From: Globisporangium splendens
Taxonomy: Eukaryota; Oomycota; Peronosporomycetes; Pythiales; Pythiaceae
Direction: 5' to 3'
NCBI GenBank assembly: GCA_006386115.1
Contig: VFIW01000084.1
Location: 144,299 to 208,298 of the forward strand
DNA length: 64,000 bases
In this document: piece after piece, positions 31,028 to 41,712 of the stretch
Position numbering within the stretch: position 1 is the stretch's first letter
How the letters are laid out: each line of letters opens with the position of its first letter
Position numbers and translations under genes: made by a program
Notes under the pieces: model-generated
What the model was told of the DNA's origin: nothing
Databases searched by the model: none
What the model saw: only the letters and a program-made list of their open reading frames with translations

Positions 31028-33419
31028 ATGGCGATCTGTGACGACTGCGGCGTGGTCGCGGTCGCGAATGGATCGATCGTGGATCTCTTCCTCGCGAGTG
31101 GATTGGTGCTCATGTCCGGTGGCAATGCACACAGCGACGATGATGACAACCAGGGTGCAGACGATGCAGAAGGCGATAGGGGTGGGCGCTGCCACCCCCC
31201 GTTCCTCACGCAGATCGCATTGGACGAGTACAAAGACATCCAGGGGTATGCGCAGAAAGCCGATCATAAGGAGGTGACGAGTGTCATGCTCGCAACGTGT
31301 GTTTGCTTTGTGGCGCCGGGTGTTTTACTGATCGGCGCGACCAAATCACAAGACGCACATGGGGATGGCGATGGAATATCGACGTGGATTTTCGGCTTTC
31401 GTATCTATGTGAGCTCCGTTGCGCTTCAACGAGTCTCCAAGTCCCCCTTCGAGTCGTCGAGGTCGCGTCCGGATCCCGCGATGGCGCATTTCAGTTTCCT
31501 GGAGCAGATACTGCTGCCAAATGCAAACGGCATCGCTTGTATCGAAATGTGTCAGCATTGTACGAATTTGCAGGCAGGAGCAGTGGTGTTACTGTTGAAA
31601 GAGTCGAGCAGCTTTGCGATTTTCCAGTGGAGAGAGCGGTTCAGCGACCGTCAGGTGTGCGTGGCGGAGCTGCCAGGTTGCACTGCGCCCCTGGTCGCAA
31701 CCTCGCTAAATTTCAACGGACAGTGGGGTGCGATCTCCGATTCGCGTGGACATCTTTATTTATTGGATTTCGGCTTCTTTGAGTGGTATGGACACTCTTC
31801 GTCGCGACGTGGTGGAGACATATTTCCTAGCCTGTCTGAGTCCAAGCGGCTGAAAATTGGCAGCTGCTCACGATCTGGGATCCTCCTGCGAGACAATCCT
31901 CTGGAGTCTGTTCGTCTTGCTTCGGTGACAGGAGGTATGAGCTGTGTTGTGTGCGTTGCTTGCTGCTACCGACTCATTTTGTGGTTATGGACATTGAACC
32001 CTTCAGGTCACGAAAGGCAAAGTGTATTCACATCGCTTCGGTGGTGGAAAGCAGCATCAGCGAGTGAAGGTGACCAATTCCTAATAGCTGGTTCACTCGG
32101 TGGAACTGTGAGCGTGAGTACTCGCGCATTGAGTGTGTGTTAAGGAAACCAAATATGCAATTCGCGGGATTCTGACGCCCATCCTTCCTGACGTACTAAT
32201 TCGCTGCAATTGGTGCGTATGCAGATCATGGCTCTCATTGAAAAGCGCGATGCTACAAACCCAACGCGATGGGTACTGGAGACAAAACAGGTTGGATATG
32301 AAAACAAAATGATCACAACTAAGTGATATAGTTGGTGCTTGTCGGAACATCTAACATTTCCAGTTTAGATCTACCCTGCTATCTCAGCGCTTCGAGAGGA
32401 TCCAGTTCGACAGATTTACATTCGCAAGAACCAAGTTTTGTCGATTTCAAACACAGCTGGAAGGTTCTGGGAACTACAATCAACAAGCTCTTCTGACGAA
32501 TCCAATTGCGTTGTGTGGCCGACGATCAAAGAGTTTTGGGAGTCTCCAGCAATCCATGTACGAAAGAAAGAAGCGAAACGTGCCGCCATCTACTCCTCGT
32601 GAGCTTGCAAATAACCAACTCTATCCATTCGTTGCTTGCATCTACAGTTCACGGTGCAGCCTGAAATCGAAGGTGTGTGTGCGGTATCTCCTAGCGGTAA
32701 ACTGGGGACTGCATTGTCGGCCACGCTGTTTGCGCGTGAGGCTGAAAACGAGAACTCGGAGCACTGGATTGTGGCTTTGGTGACTGGCCAGTCTCTACAG
32801 TTCATCAGTAGACAGGCTCTGTCTGAAGCAGCTAAAGTGTCTTGCATTAATTCAAGAGCTGGGGAGCAAACTGAAAGTAATGAGATGATCCCACCAGCTG
32901 ATGTCAGTGGAATCGACGAACTGGAAACAAGTCCACAACAAATCGATCATCGCGACGAGAAAAGAGCGCACGACAAAACGTCCGTGGCAACTACTATTCA
33001 GGAAAAGTATCGACTTCCTCATACGACTTGGGACGTGAACTTACGAGCTGCACCAGAGAAAGAGTCCGGTGAGCCGAGAGCTGAAACCGCGAGGACGGGA
33101 TTCGACGAAGTGAATATTGCTCAGCTGACGAAAGTGACTCCAGCAGCATACGATCAGGTACACAAACACGCTACTCATGGACCAATCTTATGGTCAACGC
33201 TAATGCTGGTTATTCATCTTCCAGCGTGTGGTGGAGACCGCTCGGCGTATTGAGCAGCTGAGCAGCACTTTGAAGCAACTCCGGACATCGTTTCAGTTGT
33301 TCACCCAGGATGCTCAGCAGCATATGAATGCAATGACCGAGCAGCTGGAAGAAGCAGTTCGATTACGACTCATTCAAGGCCAGCAAAATGGAAATGGCTC
33401 AACTTTCGTCATGCCTTGA
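31028..33419 (+). CDS. Unrecognised protein, beta-propeller-like N-terminus and C-terminal coiled coil
   Basis: Six exons in phase: 31028-31934, 32007-32113, 32225-32290, 32369-32557, 32648-33157 and 33225-33419, about 657 residues. I do not recognise the family. The N-terminal part has repeated short beta-like stretches (MAICDDCGVVAVANGSIVDLF; LNFNGQWGAISDSRGHLYLLDF; FLIAGSLGGTVS; GVCAVSPSGKLGTALS), which look like propeller blades. The last 64 residues form a helix likely to be a coiled coil (RRIEQLSSTLKQLRTSFQLF). I considered the RAB3GAP2 N-terminal region and kaptin; neither is clear. The start is uncertain because no ATG precedes 31028 in frame. Confidence 0.65.
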
Positions 33420-33497
33420 CAGGTGAAGTATCGGTGCATAAACGTTCACTTTTGCGTACATGGACGAAAATAGCTCCTCACAATGCGTTGTGACTGT

Positions 33498-33504
33498 TCA
33501 CTTC
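33498..33504 (+). promoter_or_regulatory. Candidate initiator (TCACTTC)
   Basis: It fits TCAYTYY and lies 56 bases before the ATG of the next gene. No clear FPR follows, so this is only a candidate. Confidence 0.4.
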
Positions 33505-33553
33505 ATCGTTAGCATCAGCAGCCGAGCATCGAACGAGACTTCCCACGTTGAAA

Positions 33554-34644
33554 ATGGACAGAGGATACCGTCAGGATGAAAAGGAGCGCGCTCGGTTTGA
33601 GACCGGGATCGCGGGCCGTCGGCAATTCAATTTCCAGCAAAGCAACAATCAGCAGCAGCACCAAGCGTCAGTGATTCCGCATCTGACGGAAAAGTACGAC
33701 CCAGACCATCCTGACGCTGACTGGGGTGGTTTCGTGCAACGCTCATATAAGAAGCGGTTCTGCAACGATCACGCTTCTGCCAAAGACGTACGTGAATACT
33801 GAAGCCTCGCTTGTCACTCCCCCACGTGCTGACCGACGATTTACTGACCATACACTGTAGAATCTCGCGTATGATGACAAAGGCGGTCTGATGCCGGATC
33901 CGTCGGCTACGATCTCGAATAACGCTGGAAGAAAGCTCTTCGAGCCGCATCAGATGCCTTCAGGGGATCTGGTGCGCTTCCATGATTCTTGTATAAGGGT
34001 GAAAGTGGCGGGATCTTATTGCTTTGTTACGATTATGCTCTAGAACGTCCCTGGTATCCCCTACCAAAGCGCCGTGTACCAGGTAAGCAAGGATTGCCTG
34101 CAAAGCGTCGAGTTCTACGACTGGCTGATGACAGTTTCTGTGCATTCACCAGGTTGGGCCAGGGTGCGATGCCAGCTCGAGCGACTGGAAAACGTAAGCT
34201 GACCGACATTTGGTGGAGCCACAGATACACCAGTGCATTAAACAATCTTGTTATGGGATGACTTTGAATGATAGGTCATATGCGTCGCAAACGTCAATGG
34301 AAGCGACCCCGAAAGATGTCTACGCACTCGGTACCAGACACAATTCCCAGCACAAGCGCCACGTGACCCCAATTGTACGGAAAGCAGACACAAGCTACAT
34401 TGTTGGCACACTCTATCTCAAGCTAACTCTGCTGTTTGTTTGGGTGATTTAGTACGAGAAATCGCATCTTGACCGCAAAAATTCAGCGCGGATAAGCTCT
34501 CCGTTCTCTGACGAGAGTGGACTCGCAAGCAGCTCCACCAGCCATGGCTCACTGAGTGGGCGAAGAGTGGACTCAAAGCGGTCGTTGCTGGCTGGGATCA
34601 ACAAGATCGTTGCAGCCGAAGATTTCGGCGAAAAGCTCGTCTAA
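33554..34644 (+). CDS. Small unrecognised multi-exon protein
   Basis: Six exons in phase: 33554-33787, 33861-33971, 34044-34082, 34153-34193, 34275-34374 and 34453-34644, about 238 residues. All junctions are GT..AG. The N-terminus is Gln/Asn-rich, followed by EKYDPDHPDADWGGFVQRSYKKRF. The rest is polar and Ser/Arg-rich, with no domain I can name. Further exons may exist: good acceptor/donor signals bound 34716-34784, and an acceptor precedes 34843, so the true C-terminus may be longer. It follows the previous gene by about 130 bases on the same strand. Confidence 0.6.
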
Positions 34645-35190
34645 GGGTTTCATTTTTGCTCCTCTATATTCGAGCTTGACTTTGATGCTCCCATATTGAT
34701 TATCCCTCTGAGCAGGAGTCCGGAGCTGCATCTTTCACAAAGTTATGCGGATCTGACGCAGAAGATGCTGCTGGCGGAGAACCAGTACGTAGTTGCACTC
34801 CTTAGTCTTTTCTGCGACCTGATGTTGGTGCATTGGCATTAGCCGAAATCTGGAGCTAACGTCGCTCATTCTGTTTTGTTGTTGCGACAAATAACCAAAG
34901 CCATGGAGTGAAACTCGGATACACAGGAAGGAGAAATCCGACGAGATATTAAACCATAGCAGAATGCGTACGACGACATTGGTGAGAGCCAAGAAATAAG
35001 GTGAATGAAGGAAGGCGATGACAATTTGTGCCAAAGATGGAATCTTTTATCTCTCATGTGTTCAGTCAAAGCAAACCGCAACAAGGGGATTCGAGCGTCA
35101 CAGAAAACTGCGGAGGGATCAACAGGTCTTGCTCATTTCAATGTAGACTTTTTGCATGTTTCCCGCAGGAAAGATTGGGCACCCAACACC
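34645..35190. other. Intergenic region before transporter copy 6
   Basis: About 545 bases between converging genes. It may hold 3' exons of the preceding gene (34716-34784, from 34843). Nothing else is supported. Confidence 0.4.
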
Positions 35191-36636
35191 TTACATCGAG
35201 TACATTTTGATCTTGAAGAAAAACAAGCTGACAAGAAAGCCGACAAAAGAAATCGCGCCGCCCACAAACACTGGAAGTGCATATCCGAGCGGCGTCTCGA
35301 CCAAAGCCGCGCTGACAGCGAAATTCAGCAACTGACCAAAGCAGTTGGCTGAGTTCACTGCGCCGACATGCATACCAACCTCGGCTCCATCGCCGTAAAC
35401 GTGGATCAGGATCGGGACGATCAAAGCAAAGCTCGTGACCTCCGTGATCGCCGTCATGACCACAATCACGACATCCACTGCAACGACCTTCGTAAAAGCC
35501 ATCACCATGAGAAGAGCCTGGGGGATTATCGCGAAGGTGACGATCCAGCGAGCTCCCATGCGGGCCACCAGGAACGGAAGCACCCACGAGTACACATAGC
35601 CGACGATGTTGAAGGTCATATCCGCTACCCCACCAGCCAACTGAACGCCTTCGTTGTATCGGGTTTGCTCAACCGTACAATTTTCGTGGCACGTGTCTGC
35701 ATTCTGCGAGTCGCCATCGAACACTTCGACGCCAAAGAACTGCCCCTTGCTGCCATTGTACGCCGTGAAGCCGTACTGGACAGTGAAGAACACGATGCAG
35801 TACACTATTAGCACACGCGGGAGCGTACGAAGCCCGTGGACAATCGTGCGGAATGCATCGACGATGCGTGAACACGTTGTAATCTTGTCTAGCGGGTCCT
35901 TGGCACGAGGAATCTCCTTTGCAAACGCGCACACAACTCCAACACTGGCGATCATCGTGACCGACAGCATCCCGAGAAACCAACGCAGCGTCAAGTGAGC
36001 AGCACCGAAAAAGTAAATGTACCCGGCGACTAGGATCGACCCCAACGTGGAGCTCGCTTGACCAATTCCAGAGCCCAGAGTTTGCCGATCGCCCGCGAAA
36101 TCCGCGATGATCAAGATCGCGGGGGTCTGCACTGCGTTGACGGTGATGTCCATCCACGTGTAGAAGAAGATCGTGAGCAACGAAGTCCACAGACGATGGT
36201 CACCTTGGTCTCCGAGCAACTCCCCAAGGTTGCGAGTGTACCCCATCATCGTCCAGCAAATCGAGCTTGCAATCGCCCCATAGAGCAAATAAGGACGACG
36301 ACGTCCGTAGCGATTCGTGCTGCGATCACCCAGAACGCCGATAGTCGGCGCAATGAGGATTCCCGAAAGTGGTCCAATGAGTTGGGTGAGCTGGACAGCA
36401 TATGGTGGCGGCATCGTCCCGAGGTATGGGCCAAGGGCTGCCCACTGCGCAGCCCAAGCCATGTTTGTCGCCATTCTTGGAAGTGACAGCAGCACCATCA
36501 TCGCAATCGAGCACCCGCCAGCGGCATCTTGGATCGAACCATTATCGCGCACGAGCACAACCGAGTCCCGCTTGTATGCTGGTATGTCCACAGCGTCGTA
36601 CGTTGGCGTACCTTGGAGGTTTGCTTCACTCACCAT
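35191..36636 (-). CDS. GPH-family sugar transporter, diverged paralogue (copy 6)
   Basis: This is an intronless gene for 481 residues. It has the family signature DRSTNRYGRRRPYL, the same helix pattern and the same Cys-loop (ADTCHENCTVEQTR) as the cluster at 1-14000, but many replacements throughout, so it is an older duplicate. The frame is open upstream to 36774, but the ATG at 36636 (MVSEANLQGTP) is chosen because it gives the usual polar N-terminus and sits 28 bases after an initiator-like TCATTTCC (36657-36664). The product should be a proton-coupled sugar symporter with perhaps different specificity. The final residues KIKMYSM are close to KIKMYTM of the cluster. Confidence 0.9.
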   Translation of the reverse strand: MVSEANLQGTPTYDAVDIPAYKRDSVVLVRDNGSIQDAAGGCSIAMMVLLSLPRMATNMAWAAQWAALGPYLGTMPPPYAVQLTQLIGPLSGILIAPTIGVLGDRSTNRYGRRRPYLLYGAIASSICWTMMGYTRNLGELLGDQGDHRLWTSLLTIFFYTWMDITVNAVQTPAILIIADFAGDRQTLGSGIGQASSTLGSILVAGYIYFFGAAHLTLRWFLGMLSVTMIASVGVVCAFAKEIPRAKDPLDKITTCSRIVDAFRTIVHGLRTLPRVLIVYCIVFFTVQYGFTAYNGSKGQFFGVEVFDGDSQNADTCHENCTVEQTRYNEGVQLAGGVADMTFNIVGYVYSWVLPFLVARMGARWIVTFAIIPQALLMVMAFTKVVAVDVVIVVMTAITEVTSFALIVPILIHVYGDGAEVGMHVGAVNSANCFGQLLNFAVSAALVETPLGYALPVFVGGAISFVGFLVSLFFFKIKMYSM

Positions 36637-36656
36637 GGTGCCGAGAAAGGAAACTG

Positions 36657-36664
36657 GGAAATGA
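36657..36664 (-). promoter_or_regulatory. Candidate initiator of copy 6 (TCATTTCC)
   Basis: It fits TCAYTYY on the minus strand and lies just upstream of the chosen start codon. It has no perfect FPR, unlike the cluster copies. Confidence 0.45.
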
Positions 36665-37215
36665 AGATCACAACGCGTTTTCAAAAAGTGAGGACCACGG
36701 AAGGCAGAATCAATGAGGCGCACTATTCTCTGCTCCTCAATGAGAGGCGTGTGTCCAGTCTTCCGTTTCGTCATCCGAGAGAATCAAGTTGCCCTTATGT
36801 GTCAACGTCGTGATCTGACGCAAGTTCAATAGTCAGATGCAGCCTGATCCTGCGGCGTGTGAGCCCGAATGCGTTGATAGTTTCTCGCTGTCTCCATACC
36901 CGCATGATTGTCGTCCACTCTGGTCTCAAAAGCTGTTGAAGAATGGGTTCGTGAGTCAATAAGTCAATATCATGGATGTCCAGAAGCACAAAAGCCAGCA
37001 AAAGATGCAAAATAGCCACACGGAGCACGTTTTGTTGGACGCAGATGATAGATGCACGTTGTTTGGACATACACACACCTTCACCGCGCGTCTCGTTGTC
37101 ATTGCCTTTTCCTACAAAATAAGGATTTCTTCGTTTGTGCTCTTGTCCCCTACGCGGTTTGTCTTTTGTCTTCTTGTTTGCTGCCCTTGTACTCGTGAAT
37201 CACCTCCTGCACTGG
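36665..37215. other. Intergenic region
   Basis: About 550 bases upstream of copy 6 and downstream of the SAP-like gene. No gene or repeat is recognised. Confidence 0.45.
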
Positions 37216-38313
37216 CTATGATGAACTACTATTGGACTTGTTTGCTGCGCGCTCCCGCGTTTCCTGCATCGCGAGCCGCATGCGCTCTTTCGTCCGCTCT
37301 TTTAATACCTGGAAAAACGCGATGTCGTCTTCTAGTTCTACCAATAAGTCGTGGTTGATGCCGTCGGATTGGGCTTCGCGGTACGCTTTCCGCAAGTCCG
37401 CGAGGACGCTGAGCACTTCTTTCAGATGGATTGTGTCGCGGTCGCGCTGGTCCATGAGTTTGTGATATTCCTGCAGCTGCATCTTGTTCTTTCCCAGGCG
37501 AATCGACTCCATGAGCTGGTCTGTCACGACGGTTCGACACGTGCCACATAGCTGGCCGTCGCCGACTGTGTTCTGTGTATATGTGTTCGCTATGCCGCTG
37601 AGGATCTCGAGGTCGGTCGTCGGGTTGGTCGGCTTCACTATATTCGGATACTGCATGGGGAGCACCGGCACCAGCGTCGACTGCGCGCTTTCGTAGAAAC
37701 TCGAGAGATCGCCAGCATTGCCGCCAGCAGATGGGTTCCCACCTGTCGCGCCGCTCGTCGGCGTGCTTGTACCGGAGTTTCCCTGCTGCTGTGCAGACGG
37801 CAGCTTCCGTTTCTTCACGAGACTCGGCAACTGGTCTTCGCTGCTGTCCCCTGCGGCATCGTCATCGTCATCTTCATGTGGTCGCTTATCAAAATCGTCG
37901 TCGCGCATGGACATCACACCGCCTCCACTGTTCCCACCGCCGCCATTCCCACCGCCATTGGCGGATGCCGACGTCGCTGTGCCGTCGTACTTGCGCAGCA
38001 ATAAAATATACCCGTTCTTGTTGTCGTTCGCGTTTGGCCCTTTCTTGATCGGTCGGATGCCGCGGCGGTAGCACTCGGCGCGCAGGTCGTGCGCGCGGTG
38101 GCGCTCGTAGGGCTCGAGCAGCCGCCGCGATTTGTCGCCCACGTCCGGGTCGTTTGACAGCAGCGAGTCGATATCGCCACCGTTGGCGTGCACGTCGTTC
38201 ACGAACGCGCTGTTGGCCGCCGCCGCGTGTGCCACTGCCGCTGCCGCCGCCGCTGCTGCGGCCGCCGCGCTCACACCCATGTTGGCGCCAACCACGCCGC
38301 CTGTGCCGTCCAT
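37216..38313 (-). CDS. Nuclear-type protein with SAP-like motif and C-terminal coiled coil
   Basis: Single exon, 365 residues. I do not recognise an orthologue. A poly-Ala tract (about residues 16-33) is followed by a SAP-like segment (about 67-109: HDLRAECYRRGIRPIKKG..GYILLLRKY), a fold often used to bind DNA or RNA. A Gly/Asn/Asp-rich linker with a basic KKRKLP patch suggests nuclear location. A CGTC pair (QLCGTCRTVV) precedes a charged helical C-terminus (about 270-355). The last residues are poly-Ser. Regulation is not visible. Confidence 0.7.
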   Translation of the reverse strand: MDGTGGVVGANMGVSAAAAAAAAAAAVAHAAAANSAFVNDVHANGGDIDSLLSNDPDVGDKSRRLLEPYERHRAHDLRAECYRRGIRPIKKGPNANDNKNGYILLLRKYDGTATSASANGGGNGGGGNSGGGVMSMRDDDFDKRPHEDDDDDAAGDSSEDQLPSLVKKRKLPSAQQQGNSGTSTPTSGATGGNPSAGGNAGDLSSFYESAQSTLVPVLPMQYPNIVKPTNPTTDLEILSGIANTYTQNTVGDGQLCGTCRTVVTDQLMESIRLGKNKMQLQEYHKLMDQRDRDTIHLKEVLSVLADLRKAYREAQSDGINHDLLVELEDDIAFFQVLKERTKERMRLAMQETRERAANKSNSSSS

Positions 38314-39169
38314 TCTGGTTCGAATAATTCGACCTCTGTATTGGGGCTAAAGACCTAAGAATCCATTGGGCACATTTCGGGAAGTTATTGTGTCCTGCAC
38401 GGTACGGTGCTCGAGCTGTTGGCTTCCCGCACTTTTTACGAGCGCCGACAGACGCATTCTCCCTTGGTTTTGGGACAGACTTATGTTATATGGCATTCTA
38501 TCACACTCATTATGAAGCAAATGCTCATGTTTGATTATCACTTAAAGTCAAGGGGTTAATGCACAAGCGTTTTAAATAAAGTCTACATTTGTGGAAATTG
38601 ATGTTGCTTTTCAAATTTTTGGTGGTGGAGAGGATAGAGTGATGGTCCTTTGAGGCTGTGCGAGTTGAAGTGTGCAGGACAGCAAGGAGCAGGCAGCATT
38701 GTGGTGCTTTTGCACTCGCGTACGTGACCTTGTGTGTATGTGTGTGATTTCTACACGCCAGTCGCAGGAGGGAGAGAGAAGCCGCGGAATTGGTCGAGCG
38801 CGCGGTCTCGTGCATGCTTGAACTTGTTTATGCTGCACACAGGCATGGGAAGGAGAGCGTAGAGGAATGGGAGGAGAAATGCGCGCGCGGTGGCTATTTA
38901 TTGATCGCGTCGACAGAGACAGAGGTCCGCATATAGAGGACGGTGGCTAAAACGAGAGAGGGAGAAGAAATCGGAGGGGTCTCGTGTGTATTTTGGGGGT
39001 AACGCTGCTGTCAGAATGGCGCTAGGAATGATGGGTGTGCGAGAGCGAGTGCTGCAGGAAATTGAGACGCAGAGCGCAGAAGGAGCCGCAGCAGTCAGGT
39101 GAGCAGAGCTTCGCAGATCGCAGCATCAAGCAGAGACACTAAAGGAAGCGTACGCCTCGGACAGGGATC
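38314..39169. other. Divergent intergenic region
   Basis: About 855 bases between the SAP-like gene and the coiled-coil gene, which point away from each other. No gene is supported. Short purine-rich tracts occur near 38760-39000. Confidence 0.45.
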
Positions 39170-41553
39170 ATGGCGTCCATTCCACCGGAAGTTCAGAATG
39201 AGATCACGCGCCTGAAAAATGAGGTGCACGCGAAAGAAGAGACGCTGAACCAGCTCAAGCTCGAGACCAAGGCGTTTGTCGACAATATGCGCGGCGAGCT
39301 GGGGACAGAGAAGAAGAAAGTCACCGACCTTGAAGAGCAGCTGAAACACTCGAAAGAGGCAGCGGGGAATGCCACGCAAGCACAACCGACGGCTGAACTT
39401 GAAGCGCTGAAAAAAGAGGTGGCGATGGTGACGCATCGAGAGAACGAGCTCAAAGCTAAAGCCAAATCATTTGCTGATAACATGAAGGCACAGCTACAAG
39501 CCGAAAAGGACAAGAGTCGAAAACTGGAGCAGATCGTTCAGGAAAAAACTGCCGCGTTAGCACTTGCCCAAACCACCATTGCATCTTCAAACGCATCCCA
39601 TGACCTACTGTCACTCGATGATTCACCTTCATCCAACAAAGAAGAACTTGTCGCCGTACAAACTCAGCTCCAGGCCACCAAAGAACAGCTTGAGGCAATG
39701 AATGAGCGCTTGCATACAGCAGAAACTATGACTGCCCAACGAACCCAAGATGCGTTGAAGGCACAAACTGAACTTGAATCGCTTCGGTTATCCAGTGAGC
39801 AGCAGCTTGAGCGTTTGCAAACGGAGATCAACGAGCTCAAGTCCAAAGAAGAGAACCTGGAGAGCTCATTAAGTCAGCAGAAAAACTTCCAAGGAAATGC
39901 GGAAGCTGCGTTCGCGGAAGAACACAGTCACCTTCAGGAAGCACTTGCAAAAACTCAAGAGACGATGCATCAACTGCAGCAATACAAGATTGAGAACGAG
40001 CATCTCCAAAAGCAGCTGCAGGACAAAGATTTTCAACTCGAGCAACTCGAAAGCTACCGTCAAAAGGCTGAAGAGAATGAAGAAAAAGTAAAAAAGATGA
40101 CAGGAGAGCTTTCGTCCTTGCAATCACAGCTGTAAACAAAATCAGAAGAAGCAGCAAAATCGTGTATGAAATGCGACGAGTTGAAGATCGAATTGACTGA
40201 AATACCTGCGCTCTACGAAAAAGTCAACATCGGAAGAAGCCAAAGCGACATTCAGCTTGCTGAGGCTCAAACTGCGTTGAGCTCGCTCCAAAGCGTTTAG
40301 ACGAAGTCTCGAAGCAAAACATGGAGCTTAACGAGAAGATTTTTCAAAAGGAGTCGGAGGTTAACAATCTCAGGGCAGATGTGCAGAAACTCACTTCGGA
40401 AGTATCAGCTCTTCAAGATCAAGTCGATGCTTCACGATCTAACAGCTCGTCTCGATGACAGCAGCCAGAATCATTGCAAGCAGAAAAGCAGAATATGGAA
40501 GAAGCACTTCGTGAGATTCAAGGAAAATATTCCGAGTTGCAAAAGAAGAACCAAGAGCTCCTTGCCTCGATTGAATCGGCTAACAAGGATAACAATGAGA
40601 AGTGACAAAAGGCAAAGGCGCTTGTGATATCTCTCACAAATGAGAAGCAGACTCTGTCCGAAACCAGGAGCGAGCTGCAGAAGGAGGTTGATCGCTTACG
40701 TATGGAACTCAATCAGCGTAACGTGGAAAATGAGCGCCGTCTAAAACAACTCAACGACGAGAACAATCAAAAGATCGCTCAAAGCGCGTCCAACCTTCAG
40801 AGCCTGACTGAGGAGATCGCGACGCTGAAGCAGACAATCGTGATTGTCCAAGAGTCGGAGAAGAATCAGCAGCGAGCGGAGGAACTGGCAAATGCAAAAC
40901 GAGAAGTTGAAGACTCCAATAAGAAGCGCCTAACAGCGAAAGCCGAAACTCAAAAACTCGCGGTTGAGCTGGAAACCGTGCAAAAGTGCCTCAACCATCT
41001 TTCAGAAAATGCCAACACGAGCTGTGCGGCGAGCATTCGAAAGATGACACAACTGCAGGATCGAGTGAGTAAGGCTCTTCATGTATTAGAGAAGCGCGCT
41101 GCAGCTTCTGGTAATGGCAAGAAGTCGCAGTCGGCTTCAAGCAATCAAGATGATATTGAAGTCGAGGATCTGCGAGAACCAGAGACTGCGTCTGCTCGTG
41201 AAAGGGCAACGTCACCTACTCAAGGAGTGGAAAAAGTTGAGGAAAGCATCGCTCAAGTCAATCAGCGGGTACGTACTTTTGATTATCTATGTCAAAACTG
41301 AAAGGGACGATACTAACTTGGTGTACCCTTTTAGCTCACTCTGCTGGTCGAAGTGGCAGAGAAGCTTTGCGATATGGCCATCGAGCAAAATGAAGTCAAC
41401 TTGAAAGACGTGGTAATTGACAAGGTGACGCAAATGTTCACGCAGTGCTTTTCCGAAAAGCTTCGCGGTGCTTACGCGAAGGTCGATAAGGTTGCCGATG
41501 GTCTTCTCGACTCCAACCAGAGCAACAACAAGAAGCCTGGTGTGAAATCATAA
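39170..41553 (+). pseudogene. Disrupted long coiled-coil (golgin-like) gene
   Basis: The reading frame encodes an almost continuous coiled coil, starting MASIPPEVQNEITRLKNEV and with an internal near-repeat (KAFVDNMRGEL / KSFADNMKAQL). It is broken four times: TAA at 40133-40135, a one-base deletion near 40290 (an AAA run that needs one more A to keep the frame; otherwise TAG at 40298), TGA at 40456-40458 and TGA at 40603-40605. After each break the coiled-coil pattern continues. A proper intron (41269-41334) then joins a normal C-terminal exon (41335-41553) ending GVKS. Without the breaks it would be about 770 residues. It may be a recent pseudogene, a null allele or sequencing error; the intact splice site argues for recent damage. 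Long coiled coils of this kind often tether Golgi vesicles, but no GRIP domain is seen. Confidence 0.75.
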
Positions 41554-41712
41554 GCTGGCACCGTGATTCCAGGCTACCATGTTGGCCATCTGCTCGTAAA
41601 CAAGTACGCCCAGAGTTACGAGCAAACGTGAAGCTCTAGCATTCTTTTATTCTTTTTCTACGTATTAAATGAATATGTTTTCTTAACGACATTGGTCACT
41701 ATGAGCACCTCA

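Noticed and set aside
31028..33419. Assignment as RAB3GAP2 or kaptin
   Set aside because: Only general propeller-like patterns match; family-specific motifs could not be found by eye.
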